From Dichetophora obliterata (lineage: Eukaryota > Arthropoda > Insecta > Diptera > Sciomyzidae), in contig OY986438.1 of assembly GCA_963920525.1 (NCBI GenBank), positions 193,381,462 to 193,445,461 on the forward strand: a stretch of DNA of 64,000 nucleotides, written 5' to 3'. Made by a program: the position numbers and the translations under genes. The notes under the pieces were generated by a model. It did not search any database and was not told where the DNA came from. It was given only the letters and a program-made list of their open reading frames with translations. Position 1 is the stretch's first letter; the number at the start of each line of letters is the position of its first letter. Shown piece after piece: positions 22,790 through 33,993 of the stretch.

Positions 22790-23300
22790 TGTATTACCCT
22801 AGTGTCCATGTTATTCGAGATAGAGTGTCTTTCTAATATTGCCACGCCCTTTTTTCCAATACCGCCCACTTTCTTGACCGTGAATTTTCGTAATAATTCC
22901 TACCCCTGTACCTAATTTCGGTGTCCTAGTGTCAATATGTTTCTACTCCTGTACCAATTTCCAGTACTCTAGTGCCAATATTAACTGAGATACAGTATTT
23001 TTCTTTTATTGCCACGCCCTTTTGTCCAATAATGCCCACTTTCTTGACCGTATATTTTCATAACTATGCCTACCCCCTTATCTCATTTAAGTATCCTAGT
23101 GTAAATATTATTCGAGTTACGGCGTTTTTCTAATACTGCCACGCCTTTTATTAAATAACGCCCATTTTTTGACAACAATTTGTAAGTATTGTTCCTATCC
23201 CTTAACTAAATTTCAGTATCCTAGTGTCAATATTATTCGATATACAGATTTTTTATAATATTGCCAAACCCCTTTGTAGAAAACCGCCCGCTTTTCCAGG
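22790..23300. repeat. Tandem repeat, about 126-bp unit, four copies
   Basis: The motif GCCACGCCCTTTTTTCCAAT and variants recurs near 22841, 23011, 23138 and 23263. TATCCTAGTGTCAATATTA and CGCCCACTTTCTTGACC are also shared. One unit is longer (170 bp) because of a local duplication of CTACTCCTGTACC-like sequence. No gene. Confidence 0.8.
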
Positions 23301-26300
23301 CGGCCACCTCCGCGCTCAATGTCTCTTTTGTTGACTAAAAATTTCGGCAATTGGGCAAGTACTTCAGGAGTTATCGATGCACAAACATTAAAAAAAAAGA
23401 ACCAACTTGAGGTTCTTCTTTTTGAAGTCGGTTAAAAATGCCTTAAAATGGCAAATTTAGCCCAGCCAGTACAATGTGGTGTCAATGAAATTGTTTTTTA
23501 TTTCAAGTAGTTTACAAATAAAAAGGTTTTTAAACAAAATTGGATATTTCATTAGAAAAACAAAAAAAAAAAAAGTAAGATTAGAAACAAATATAATAAA
23601 ATTTCTTTCTAACAAAACCAACAATTTGTCAAACCAAAAAGGAATAATTTTTAGAAACAAAAAGTACTTTCATCCAGCCAAAAAACTGTTCTTTGAAATG
23701 AAAAATAAAATTATTTTTGAAATTTAATTAATAATTTTGCTACAGTTAAAAAAAATTAAGATTTCCGAGTAAAAATAAAAACTGGTTTAGCTAAAGTCAA
23801 ACATCGACCAAACAAGGCCTAATTTAAAAATTTTTTTTCGGTCGTATAAGGGTCGTATGTAGGTAGGGCTGCCAGGTTTTTTATTAAAATAAAAATCGGG
23901 ATTTTACAAAAAATAAATCGGGACATAAGAAAAAAAAAAAACGAGAAAAAGATGTATGCATGTCGCTCGTTTTTTTTAAATAACGTCACAACTCAAAAAA
24001 TGCAATATCTTAGTTAAGTAAATAGAAATACTTGTGAAAGATCAATTTTAATTGTGTAAACGATAACGATATCTTATTTACTTTTCGCGATAGAGGAAAA
24101 TGTGTCGCTCAATAGTGCAGTACCACACCAAAATTTTTGATGCAAATGTGACATGCATTCTTACGGAGACTGCTTCCAGAAGACATTCTATGTATCAAAT
24201 TGTACTTCTTTTTAGCCTTATAAAGTAGTTCTTTCAAGTGGAATTTGTATAAAATCCTTCTGGAAGACACTCAAATGGCATTTCAATTTAATTAAAGTAC
24301 AAAAATTATATATAATTATAATATATAATGTTGATTTTATATGACTTAAATACAAATTCTAAATGTTTTATAGTTGTGTTGTTGTTTATACTTGTGAAAT
24401 TTCACAACATTTATTGTAGAGATTTTTCAATCAGTTTTTAGAGTGTATGTTAAAAGAATGCCTTCTGGGTATGAAAGTAGAAGGGATGGAATTCAAGAAT
24501 GGACTTTCCCTTCTTCTTTAGCTTCTTTTAGAAGCACTTTTTTTGCTGGGACGCTGAGAACAAAAAAAACTTAAAATACGTTTACTGAAAATAGATTTCT
24601 ATGAGTAGACTTCTTTGAATAAAAAGATCTATTTTAGATAGATATATTTAGGTAGATATATTTTATTACCCAAGGAAATAAATCCACACCAAACAGTGCG
24701 TTTTTCAAGTTTTATTGGCAGCACTTGAACTGCCTCTGGCTGCTGTTTAGACTAAATTCAGCAATTCTGTTTAGCAATTTTCTAAGTCAAATGGACACGT
24801 ACAAACTGTAAGTGAAGAAGAATATCTGTACAAATTTAGTGATGTACAAATAAAAACATAGAAAATATTTTTAAAAAGTAATAAAAATAACAAAAAAATT
24901 AAATTGTATTTCGGAAAATCGGGACATTTGGTGTCCCGCTTAAGGTCTTCGCGGGACGCACATTTTTAGGCTGAAAATCGGAACAACACGGAATTACATT
25001 GGTATTGATTCAGAGGTGAGCGCGAATCCCAATTACAAAGACAACTTAAGAGAGTGCGATTTGCAAGTCCAGGGCCATTAACATTATAAACATAATACGA
25101 ATATTTTTTTTTATAATTTTTGTAATAGATAGCATAGTATTGTAGTGCCATCCCTGCTGAGACTACTAATCCCTACAACACTGAATCATTATTACTAAAT
25201 ATCTATGCTACTACACTTTCCCTACAGTTAATGAAACTAGAACAAAACTAGTAATTTCACTAGTCCCTTGGTAGACAGTACTTGTCATTCTACCTTCTTT
25301 GTATTCAACTGGCGAATTTTACACGAGCATGTCATAGGAAGTGGTTCAAGTACTACCTTTTACACACCCATTCCCTAGTTATTTCACTAGTCATGAAGAG
25401 CTAGCGTTTTCGCTAGTTGATATTGACACAACAAAAAAAAAAAAAAACAAGGCAGAGTGACTGATATTTTTTATTCAATATATTTATACCTTTTCATAAC
25501 GATATTTTATTTATGTTGCTTAACGAAACTGAAAAGCTTTATATATCATGTTTTCTCGAAGAAGTCACTTCGAAGTATAAGCTCGTCAGAATAAATTTTA
25601 TGAGTCAGTCAAGACGTTAAAAAAATAAACAAGAAACAATCGAGACGGAAGTTGATTGAACTGACCCTTTTATGCATTACCTTGGGTCAAAAAAGTAGCT
25701 AGTGCGTAAAGAACTATTGAAGTAGCTAGTGTGAATGGGCCAATTGATACTTTCGATACTGGCGGGTTGTTACAACCCTAACTCTAAATGTCAACCCATA
25801 CCACCTAAGAACTAAGATTAATAAAATCAGTAATAGTATAACAATGAAACCTGCAACATGCCTTTTCACTTACGGTAGAAGCCTTTATAGTATCTCTATG
25901 TTGAAGTAAAGAAAAAACAAATGAAATTAAAAAATTTTCGGGAAATTTTTCACTTTTGCGGCTACCTAAGCGCTACCTAAACGGTGTTAAGAATCATTCC
26001 TAGCAAGTTCATATGTTCTAGAAAGTTGTTTATTGAGATCTTAGGTTTATTTTTGTAGTTGATTATTTCCTTGAATTTTGAACGGTTTGCTACCTATGGA
26101 CCTGAACAGGGGAAAAAAGGTAAAAGAAAATTGAATTTTTTAAAGTTTTTTGCGATTTTGACCTTAAAGATGACGTTTTTTTTTATTTTATATGTTCACA
26201 ATTTTTGTTCTTTATGACAAGAGCTACAACTTTGCCTCAGAGAGTAAATCAAAATTCCGAACGGTTTGCAAGATATGAGCTTGAGAAAATGATCATTTTA

Positions 26301-27068
26301 TGCAAAAATGACACCGAGGTCCCACATCTTTGGGGGCCCATAAAAAAAAACCTGGAGGACTTTGGGCAAAACTGGGAGACAGGGGTTTTTTTTTGGTCTT
26401 TTATCACGTAGTGATGTTCGTATATGGTTGTTTTGCCATGACTTAAAAAATTACACACTGTGTAAGTAAAAGTTTCCATATGCATTCTTAAAGAAGCGTT
26501 TTGGAAGCAATATAAATACAAAACTACCCTTAAGCTTCCAAAAGATACAGTGGGGAATGTTTCTTTCTCACTTTTATATGGAAGCCTCCCAATTTTTTTT
26601 GGAGGGTAACTTCAAACACAAAAAAAATTATTTTTAGCCACACTCAAGTGGCGATATTGTCAACATCAGTATTGCCAAGTGAGGCTTGCTTTTTTTGTTG
26701 CGCTCACGTTGGCTGTTGCTTTGCAAAATTTGGTGGCATACAACGGTCGTTCAACTTAATTGAGGCCTTGTACGGCCGTTGTTCGACCCAACTTTCGGCC
26801 GCTAGGCTTCTTGGATTATTTTTAGGCCATGTTCGAACCTTATACGGCCGTGCGGGCCATGTTCGAGCACTGTTTGCGGGTTGAGTAAAAAAAAACTTAG
26901 TAAGAGAGTTAAAAATTTTTCAAATCAAAAAGGCCTACATTTTAAAAACGAAAATAGACTTTCAATCACTCAAAAAATTATATTTTTAAAGTAAGCAAAA
27001 TTTACATAAAACCAGTTAAGAAGCTCCCGATAGGGTATAATTTTTTTGCGATAATTCATATATTCTCT
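23301..27068. other. Non-coding stretch with transposon debris
   Basis: At about 23874 a terminus-like TAGGGCTGCCAGG is followed by AATCGGG motifs. Near 24915-24965 there is a GTCCCG..CGGGAC palindrome region, probably remains of a hAT-type MITE whose right end is lost. Near 24332-24378 a fragment of inverted repeat A recurs. CTAGT-rich sequence lies at 25240-25410 and GC-rich GGCCATGTTCGA repeats at 26740-26880. No exon was found. Confidence 0.4.
26740..26885. repeat. GC-rich dispersed repeat with GGCC..TTCGA motifs
   Basis: Contains ACGGCCGTTGTTCGACC and two GGCCATGTTCGA motifs. A related GC-rich stretch with TCGGCCGAATAAGGG and GGGTCGAACAGTGGCC stands at the window end (63870-63970). Function unknown. 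Confidence 0.4.
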
Positions 27069-27506
27069 AATATATTTAGGGATGCCAGACGTACTGTTTT
27101 TCGCAGTACACGAACTGTTTTTTTTCAAATGTACTGTTTTCTGCATAGCACCTAAAACAGTACCAAAAAGTATTGTTTTTTACTCTTTGTACTGTTTTTT
27201 GTACTGCTTTATTTTTGTTATTAAAAAAAAAACAAAATAAAATATTTATCAGTGTTTGATCACAAAAATTTGTTCAGTGTATAAAAAAAAAATTACGATT
27301 TGAAACACCCTGTTACAAAAGACGTCAAATGTTCACAACATTGTTATGTTATTATCATAAATCCAAACAAAAGAAACAGCACAATCAACTGAATAATAAA
27401 TATATGTATATATTGCGAGAAGATTTAATTTAGCGGACATTTTACACCACGGTAAGATATATTTCGAATTTTTGTTTATCCTAGTTTAAAAAATACATTT
27501 TCAGAA

Positions 27507-29568
27507 ATGGAAAGCGAGGAGAATATTTCAGATGATGTATTATTAAATAGCTCGAGCACAGATGTTGAAGAAGTAAGTTGTCGATCATCTTCTAAACAAA
27601 AAAAGAGAGCACGGCGTAAAAACAAATTCCAAGATAGCTGGAAAAGCAACTTTAATTGGATTACTAGAGCTAATGACGAGTTTATGGCAAAATGCATATC
27701 TTGCGGCGTTTGTTTTTCTATTGCTAATGGGGGTATTGCCGATGTCAAACGCCATTTGAAGACAGCAAAACACATACGAAATATGGGAAGCAGGTACCAA
27801 AAATCTGTAAGTTGCTTTTTAACCCATAATTCCAGTAAAGGTACAGAAGGAGCACAACAGGCTATCTCAGCAGCAGAGGCTGCATTCACGTATCATACCG
27901 TGTCACATAGTCACAGCTACAAATCTGCAGATTGCAGCAGCAAGCTATTTAAGGAGATGTTTGCCGATTCAAATGTGGCGTCCAATTTTAAATGTGGTAG
28001 GACAAAGATGTCAAAGATTACAACAAACATCCTGGCTAAGCATGCCATTAAAACAGTGTTAGATGACCTAGCCTTTGACCGCCCATTTTCTATATCGACC
28101 GACGCGTCAAATAAAGGAAATATAAAAACGTTTCCTTAAGTTTTACGGTATTTTTGTAAACATTCGGGTGTTAATACAAAACTGTTGAATTTTTATAATT
28201 CAAATACCGAAATGTCAATTGATATTACAGAGTCTATAAAGTCAAAATTAGAAAATAACAATTTAAACTTAGCCAACGTCACTAGTTTTTGTGCAGATAA
28301 TGCTAATGTCAACTTCGGCTGCAAAAAAAAAGCGTCTTTGTTGAGCTTAAAAAATGTAACCCAGATATCATAGGTGTTGGATGTTTGTGTCACATCATAA
28401 ACAATGCGTTTAAAAATGCATTAAAACTTATGAAGTTCGATATAGAGAATATTGTAATTAAAGTTTTTAATGAGTTTAGCTCATCGACAAAAAGAACATC
28501 CAATCTCAAAGAGTTTTTTGAATTTTGTGACTTAGAATGGAGTGAATTGCTTCGCCATGTACCAACGAGATGGCTTAGTTTAAACCCTGCAGTGGAACGA
28601 TTATTGAAAAACTATGCACCCATAAAAACATATTTTCTTTCCAAAGATGATTGTTCAGCCGTTTTAAGGGAATTTTTTGAGTCTGAAAGTTCCGAAGCTT
28701 ATTTAGGATTTATACACAATATTGGAGTTGCATTATCATCGTCTATAAAAAAATTGGAGGAGGATACCCTTGTTATCGTAGATCAGCCGTTTTAAGGGAA
28801 TTTTTTGAGTCTGAAAGTTCCGAAGCTTATTTAGGATTTATACACAATATTGGAGTTGCATTATCATCGTCTATAAAAAAATTGGAGGAGGATACCCTTG
28901 TTATCGTAGATATGTTCAAAATAGTTATACAGCTTCGCGACAAATTTGAACAACAAAAGAGCGAGAAGTTTTATGGTTACTTAGCTGAAACCGTCTGCAG
29001 AAATTGTGATGATCCATAGGAAATATCATTGTTGAAAAGACGAGCCGAAGCAGTTCTTTCATACATAATAACATACATCGAAGAACATTTCGATTTAAAA
29101 AATAATAAATTCGAAAAACTCAGTGTCTTCAATTTGAATTCTCACATATCTTTCCACGATTTTACTGAAGTGATTAAATTGTTCGGTATCAAAAATATTG
29201 ATATGGATCTACTTTTTGATGAGTTCCTTTCTTTAAAAACTTTTGCTGAAAACGTAAAAAAAGAAACAACCGTAGAAAAAAAATGGAAAGCGTTTTTAAA
29301 CAGTGGAACGTTTCCCAATTTTGAAAAAATATGTAATTTTATTTTTTCCATTCCTCATTCCAATGCCGCTACGGAAAGAATATTCAGCTGCATGTTTTCA
29401 TTTTGGAGAAAAGAGAGAAACAGACTCTTAATAGAAAACTTGGAAAGTGAACTTATTATAAAAACTAACTACGATTATACCTGTATCGAATTTTTAAAGT
29501 TTTTGAAAACTGAAGATGGAAAAAATGTTATTTTAAAAGATGTACCAAAAAATGATAAATATTTATAA
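27507..29568 (+). pseudogene. hAT transposase with BED-like zinc finger, broken
   Basis: Starts at an ATG in an acidic Ser-rich leader. A BED-like finger follows: CISCGVC about residues 71-77 and HLKTAKH about residues 93-99. The catalytic core shows STDASNKG and FCADNANVNFG (likely first and second Asp), CLCHIIN, and PTRWLSL. The C-terminal dimerisation region is well kept (SIPHSNAATERIFS, then LIIKTNY). Breaks are an in-frame TAA at 28137-28139, a frameshift near an A-run at about 28320, a 128-bp tandem duplication at 28655-28910 that shifts the frame, and an in-frame TAG at 29017-29019. The remaining length fits a typical hAT transposase of about 650-690 residues. The product would have cut and moved the element in the nucleus; this copy cannot. 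Confidence 0.92.
28655..28910 (+). repeat. 128-bp perfect tandem duplication in the transposase gene
   Basis: Units 28655-28782 and 28783-28910 appear identical. 128 is not a multiple of three, so the duplication shifts the reading frame. The lack of differences points to a recent event. Confidence 0.93.
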
Positions 29569-30551
29569 GATAACTTTTAAACTAAACTAAAACTGTTTTT
29601 AAACTGTTCTAAACTGTTTTTATTTAGGTAAACTATATATTCCTACCATCTCCCAGTGAAGACTAGTTATTGAGTCTAAATAATTGAGACAGACCGATTC
29701 CAAGCCGATATTAAAATTCTTATTTTTTTTTTGGCATAACTGAAATTAATTTTGCTATTTTTTATTTTTTTTTTATTGAAAATTATTTGTCACGCTTGTA
29801 GCAATATTTGTGCTGTAAAAAATAATCTTTTTTTTTCATTATCATGGATTGAATAATGGTAATTAGAATGTCTCAAATTTACATAATCAACGATGTTAAC
29901 TGGTGTTTTTTATTTATTTATTTTAAAATTTACATTTTTAATTTAAATGTTTCTCAAATCTTTAATCAAAAAAATTACAAACAAATATTATATGTATATT
30001 TTTATAATAGTTATTATTTTAGGTATTCCTTTTTTGTAATCATTTTCAATTACTTTTTTTTATTTTAATGTTGAATGTTCAATTACTTTATTGAATGTGC
30101 AAATACTATTTTTAACTCGATTAATAATTAACTGGCTAGTTAAATTTTTTTTATTAATTCGTGATTTATTACAATTCTTTATTCAAGGAGAAAATTTAAT
30201 ATATCTATGTAATTTTTTAAATAATATACAATTTTTTAATTTATGAATTTACGAATATTTTTTAACTAAATAAAATTTAAAGTTTTATTAATACTTGTTA
30301 AAGTATTTCGTAGTTTCACTTATGATCTCATGTTTTTCTTTTGTTTATGTTATTTTTATGTAATTTCTTATGTTTAAATATGTTTACTGGAATAAAATGT
30401 TATGTTTTTATTAAAAGAAAATGTACTGTTTTTTTTTAATTGTACTGTTTTTTTTTTTGTTGATGTACTGTTTTACCAAATTTTAATTCTGGCAACCCTA
30501 AATATATTGGACAAAGATACTGAAAAGATTAGAGATTAAAAATATATAAAA

Positions 30552-30700
30552 ACATGAATTTAATTGTGAGTTTTGGATCAAGTAAGTTTTTAATAAAGCA
30601 ACAACAAAAACAACAACTCTGTATAGAGTCAATCACTTAGCTGACTAGTCGCCTTATTTGATCCACTTACTTGATCTAAAGCTCGCAATTAAATTCATGT
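30552..30700. repeat. Foldback repeat with arms of about 36 bp
   Basis: Left arm ACATGAATTTAATTGTGAG..GGATCAAGTAAGT; right arm ACTTACTTGATC..CGCAATTAAATTCATGT. It lies 44 bp beyond the hAT target duplication. No clear target duplication of its own. Confidence 0.7.
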
Positions 30701-30708
30701 AATAATTT

Positions 30709-32234
30709 AACAGATCATAAAATTAATTAACTTAAAATATAAAAACATCAGAATTTTTCAATTTAAAAATCTACGCTCGGTATTAAATGTTTTTTGTTTT
30801 TATTTTTAAATAAAAAAAAAATAGAGACTAAGAAGTTTGATTTCATTTGATCTTACAATTCCCTTAGTTATTGCAAGAATAAAGATTTTTAACCACATAA
30901 ACTAGAGCTAACTCCGACTAAGTAAACAGTTCAAATAAATAATATGCTTTTTCAGTGTTACAACATGTCATGTAATTTAGACTTTAATTCCCAAAAGCAG
31001 CTGGCTTTTTTTTTACTAGAAAAGAAATAACAAAAATGCTTAAAACAACACATTTGAGAGTGGAACGCGACGACACTCAACTTCAGCCTTGCTCCAAACA
31101 CACTTGTTGAGCTACATATCAAAGCTGATATAAAAAAAAAACTCAACACTGAAACATACGATTTTACAGCATTGATTAGAGTGAAACAATTTATTACAAC
31201 ACGAATTCATTACAATTAAGCTAATAGTAATAACAAAAAATTGACAAACTAAAGAAATAAAAGGTTTAAACAATTTGAGAAATAGCTTTAACGTTAAACA
31301 AGTGTTTCTTCAAGTGTCTCGTTTTCATGAGTGGTAATTGTACGATTATATTCGTATTGTATAAACAAGCTTTAACGTTGCTTTAGGTGAAGATAGTAGA
31401 TTGAGAGATTTCAATGTCAGCAACAATTTGTTAACAACAACTACAGCTACAACAGCATAACTTAAGCAGCAATTAACAGAAGTTTAAAACCATTACAAGA
31501 ATTTAAAACAAATCAGTTGTTGCTGCTGCCAAAAACTAAATTCAATGGCACACTTAATGATTGTAATGATGAAGTATCTATTAAATGCTGCTTTTATGAG
31601 TTCAAATTTCTTGTCAGAAATTTAATATGCCAGAAAACAAATATTGTAACTAAATTACAAACTACTTGATGCAATTTGATGAAAAGTTCATTAATGCTGC
31701 CACTGATGCAGCTATAATTAAGAGCCTTAACAGCTGGTATCTGTTGCAACATACGGCCGATATAATTTTAATATGCAGGTGTAACTTTTCAGGGAAATGA
31801 GTGCAGACAACGTAAATTATAATCATGCATAAGGAATTATTTCATGAGATAGCCGGTCTTATAATCACGTAAATCACGAAATTATGCAGCTTATGTTTAG
31901 TTTCTTAATCTTTCTATTCATTAATCTTACAAAACAGTTATAAGAGGCAAAAAAATCGTTGTTAATATTAATAGTATTGCATGTTTTTCCATTAATAAAT
32001 TTTAAGTTATCAGAAATAAACACATTAATTTTCAGTGTTTAATTTTAAATGACTTAAATTATGTTACAAAAAAAAAAATTAATAAAATTCACTATTTAAT
32101 TGGAATATAAATCACTCAACTGTAGAAAAAATTAAAACGACCAAAAAAAATTGCATTAAAGGAACGTGTTGCATGCTTGCCGCAAGCAATTTATTAAGTG
32201 TTTTTGTTGTTTGTGTTTTTGTATTGCTATATTA
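30709..32234. other. Non-coding AT-rich stretch
   Basis: No exon, tRNA-like box or transposon end recognised. Confidence 0.45.
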
Positions 32235-32812
32235 ACACAATACAAGCGCGTCGGAAGCTAATTTCATCTGGGGGGGCAGTACAAATGGTGGTGCAAAAAA
32301 AAGTTCACCAAAATTTCTTCAAAGAAACATGAATGTGAAAAAACAAATTTTTATTTTAGTTTAAAATAAAAAAATATAAAAATATACAAAAAATATTAAA
32401 ATTTCATTATTTTTAAAAGTTCTTCCAATTTTATTATTAGAGATCATTCTTTAAAGGATCTTTCATATGGTAATATGAAAATATCTATATATTAATACGC
32501 AAACAAAAAGTTTGTGTTCCCTTTTTTCTATGTTACCTTGAACATATTCACATAATACTTATATCGATGGATAGGTATTTTCGAGTAGATTTGCACAATA
32601 TAATTTTTATTCATATATGTTGTCATTAAGATAGGTAAAACTGAGCAAATGTAAAACGCTTTTTTTACCAATGGGACAATAAGAAACTACAAAGTGACAA
32701 AGCTCTGTTGAACATCGCTGCTGTAGCTTACAAAAGCAAGAGTAGAATGCGGGAGTGACGCTAAAAAGAGCTGAGTAGCATTGTTGTTGTTGTTGTTGTT
32801 GCTTTCTCTAAC

Positions 32813-33287
32813 ACAGCGTCTCTACGGGCAATATGTCCGGCAATGATATATTGCCAGAATGGGAATTTTCTAAATATAGCCCGTGGAGACGCTAAATTGC
32901 CGGCTAGGATATATGTCCGGCAACATTGCCAAACGCTTGCAGGGCAATATTGCCATGCATAGAATATTGCTCTTGCGAGCAATAAAAATGGCGACAAATG
33001 AAGATTGGTGGAAAAATAAAACTATGAAATATATAAACTTATATAGAAAACGAGAATGTTTGTGGAAAATAAGTAATAAAATGTATGAAAGCATTTTATA
33101 CAACTTTTTAAGGTTTTCTAGAGACTTAAATGTTTTAATGCAATAATGTCTCTCATTCAACGCCATTTCATATATTACCCATTGCGGCAATATTTTGCCC
33201 CACCATCGAAAAATTGCCAGATCAAGCAATATTTCGTTGCTCGCAATATTGCGCGAAACATTGCTCGTGGAGACACAGCGTAAATTT
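32813..33287. mobile_element. GTCTCCACG-ended MITE with GCAAT-rich interior
   Basis: Left end AGCGTCTCTACGGGCAAT. The right end (about 33261-33287) is the complement of GTCTCCACGAGCAATG. An internal GCCCGTGGAGACGCT at about 32876-32890 is a perfect partner of the left end, so a 78-bp palindromic unit lies inside the larger one. Many GGCAATATTGC-type motifs fill the interior. ACAGC precedes the left GTCTC and follows the right GAGAC, a possible 5-bp target duplication. Confidence 0.55.
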
Positions 33288-33353
33288 CTCTCAGCGTTAA
33301 AAAAAACAGTTAAACTGCTGCTTGATTCATATAACACTTGACGCCAAGCCATT

Positions 33354-33676
33354 AAGGCTATTCACAGTTTAAGCGTACTTTTAACTAATCGTATTTATAG
33401 CATTTGTTATTGTTCAAACTGTGAGCACCTCGCCATGTGACTGTCGCATTAAAAAATTATACAACCCTGTGATGTATGTGATTATGCGGCTGTAGACAGA
33501 GCATAAAAATACGAGGTACAAAAAACACGTCCAAGGGCTACTTTTATTTACGCGTGCCTGCGTATTTGCGTTTGTATGCAAAACAACAACAAAGCAAAAT
33601 ACGCTTTCGTAAATTGGCGTACAAATAGCAAATCGTACAAATAGCAGACCAGCGTATTCAAACTGTGAATAGCCTT
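33354..33676. mobile_element. 323-bp MITE, ends AAGGCTATTCACAGTTT
   Basis: Left AAGGCTATTCACAGTTT and right AAACTGTGAATAGCCTT are perfect inverted repeats. ATT borders both sides (a TA target is equally possible). Non-coding. It lies within the second hAT, so it is younger than that element. Confidence 0.8.
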
Positions 33677-33993
33677 ATTGATCATGGCAGAATAATGAGG
33701 TGGGGTAAGTAGCTTTGACAAGACCTATCGTTAATGTCAAAAACATAAAATATAGTGCTGCCATATCACAAGGTAAAATCCAATGAAAAATCCATACTTT
33801 GTCTTGGCGTTTCTGATGAAATCCTTTACTAGCAGTACTTCAAAACGGGGAAGTACAGGTTTTTTGTTTTAGGCTAGCTTGAAGCAGCATTATTCTGCGA
33901 AATATTTTTGTATGTTTTAATCCAGCTTGAGCCTTCCACTTCAAATTTATTCTTGGTCTTATAAGCGTGTATTTGTGTTTTTCATAGAGAATT

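Larger units (their letters stand above)
27077..30500 (+). mobile_element. Full-length hAT transposon, 3424 bp, 8-bp target duplication
   Basis: Ends TAGGGATGCCAGA (left) and the complement of TAGGGTTGCCAGA (right) form 13-bp terminal inverted repeats. The perfect 8-bp direct repeat AATATATT flanks it (27069-27076 and 30501-30508), which is diagnostic of hAT. Both subterminal regions carry many copies of TACTGTTTT or ACTGTTTT (about 27090-27205 and 29590-29625, 30420-30475), likely transposase-binding repeats. The interior holds a broken transposase gene on the plus strand. Confidence 0.93.

Noticed and set aside
23874..25160. A complete hAT-type MITE from TAGGGCTGCCAGG to TGCCATCCCT
   Set aside because: The two ends do not match well beyond a few bases and flanks share no 8-bp direct repeat.
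25370..25740. Inverted CACCCATTCCCTAG / GTGTGAATGGGCC as a MITE
   Set aside because: Similarity is patchy and no target duplication was found.
26205..26521. Open frames around 26205-26521 as a gene
   Set aside because: Overlapping frames on both strands in repetitive-looking sequence (part resembles 26040-26100); no splice signals or known motif.
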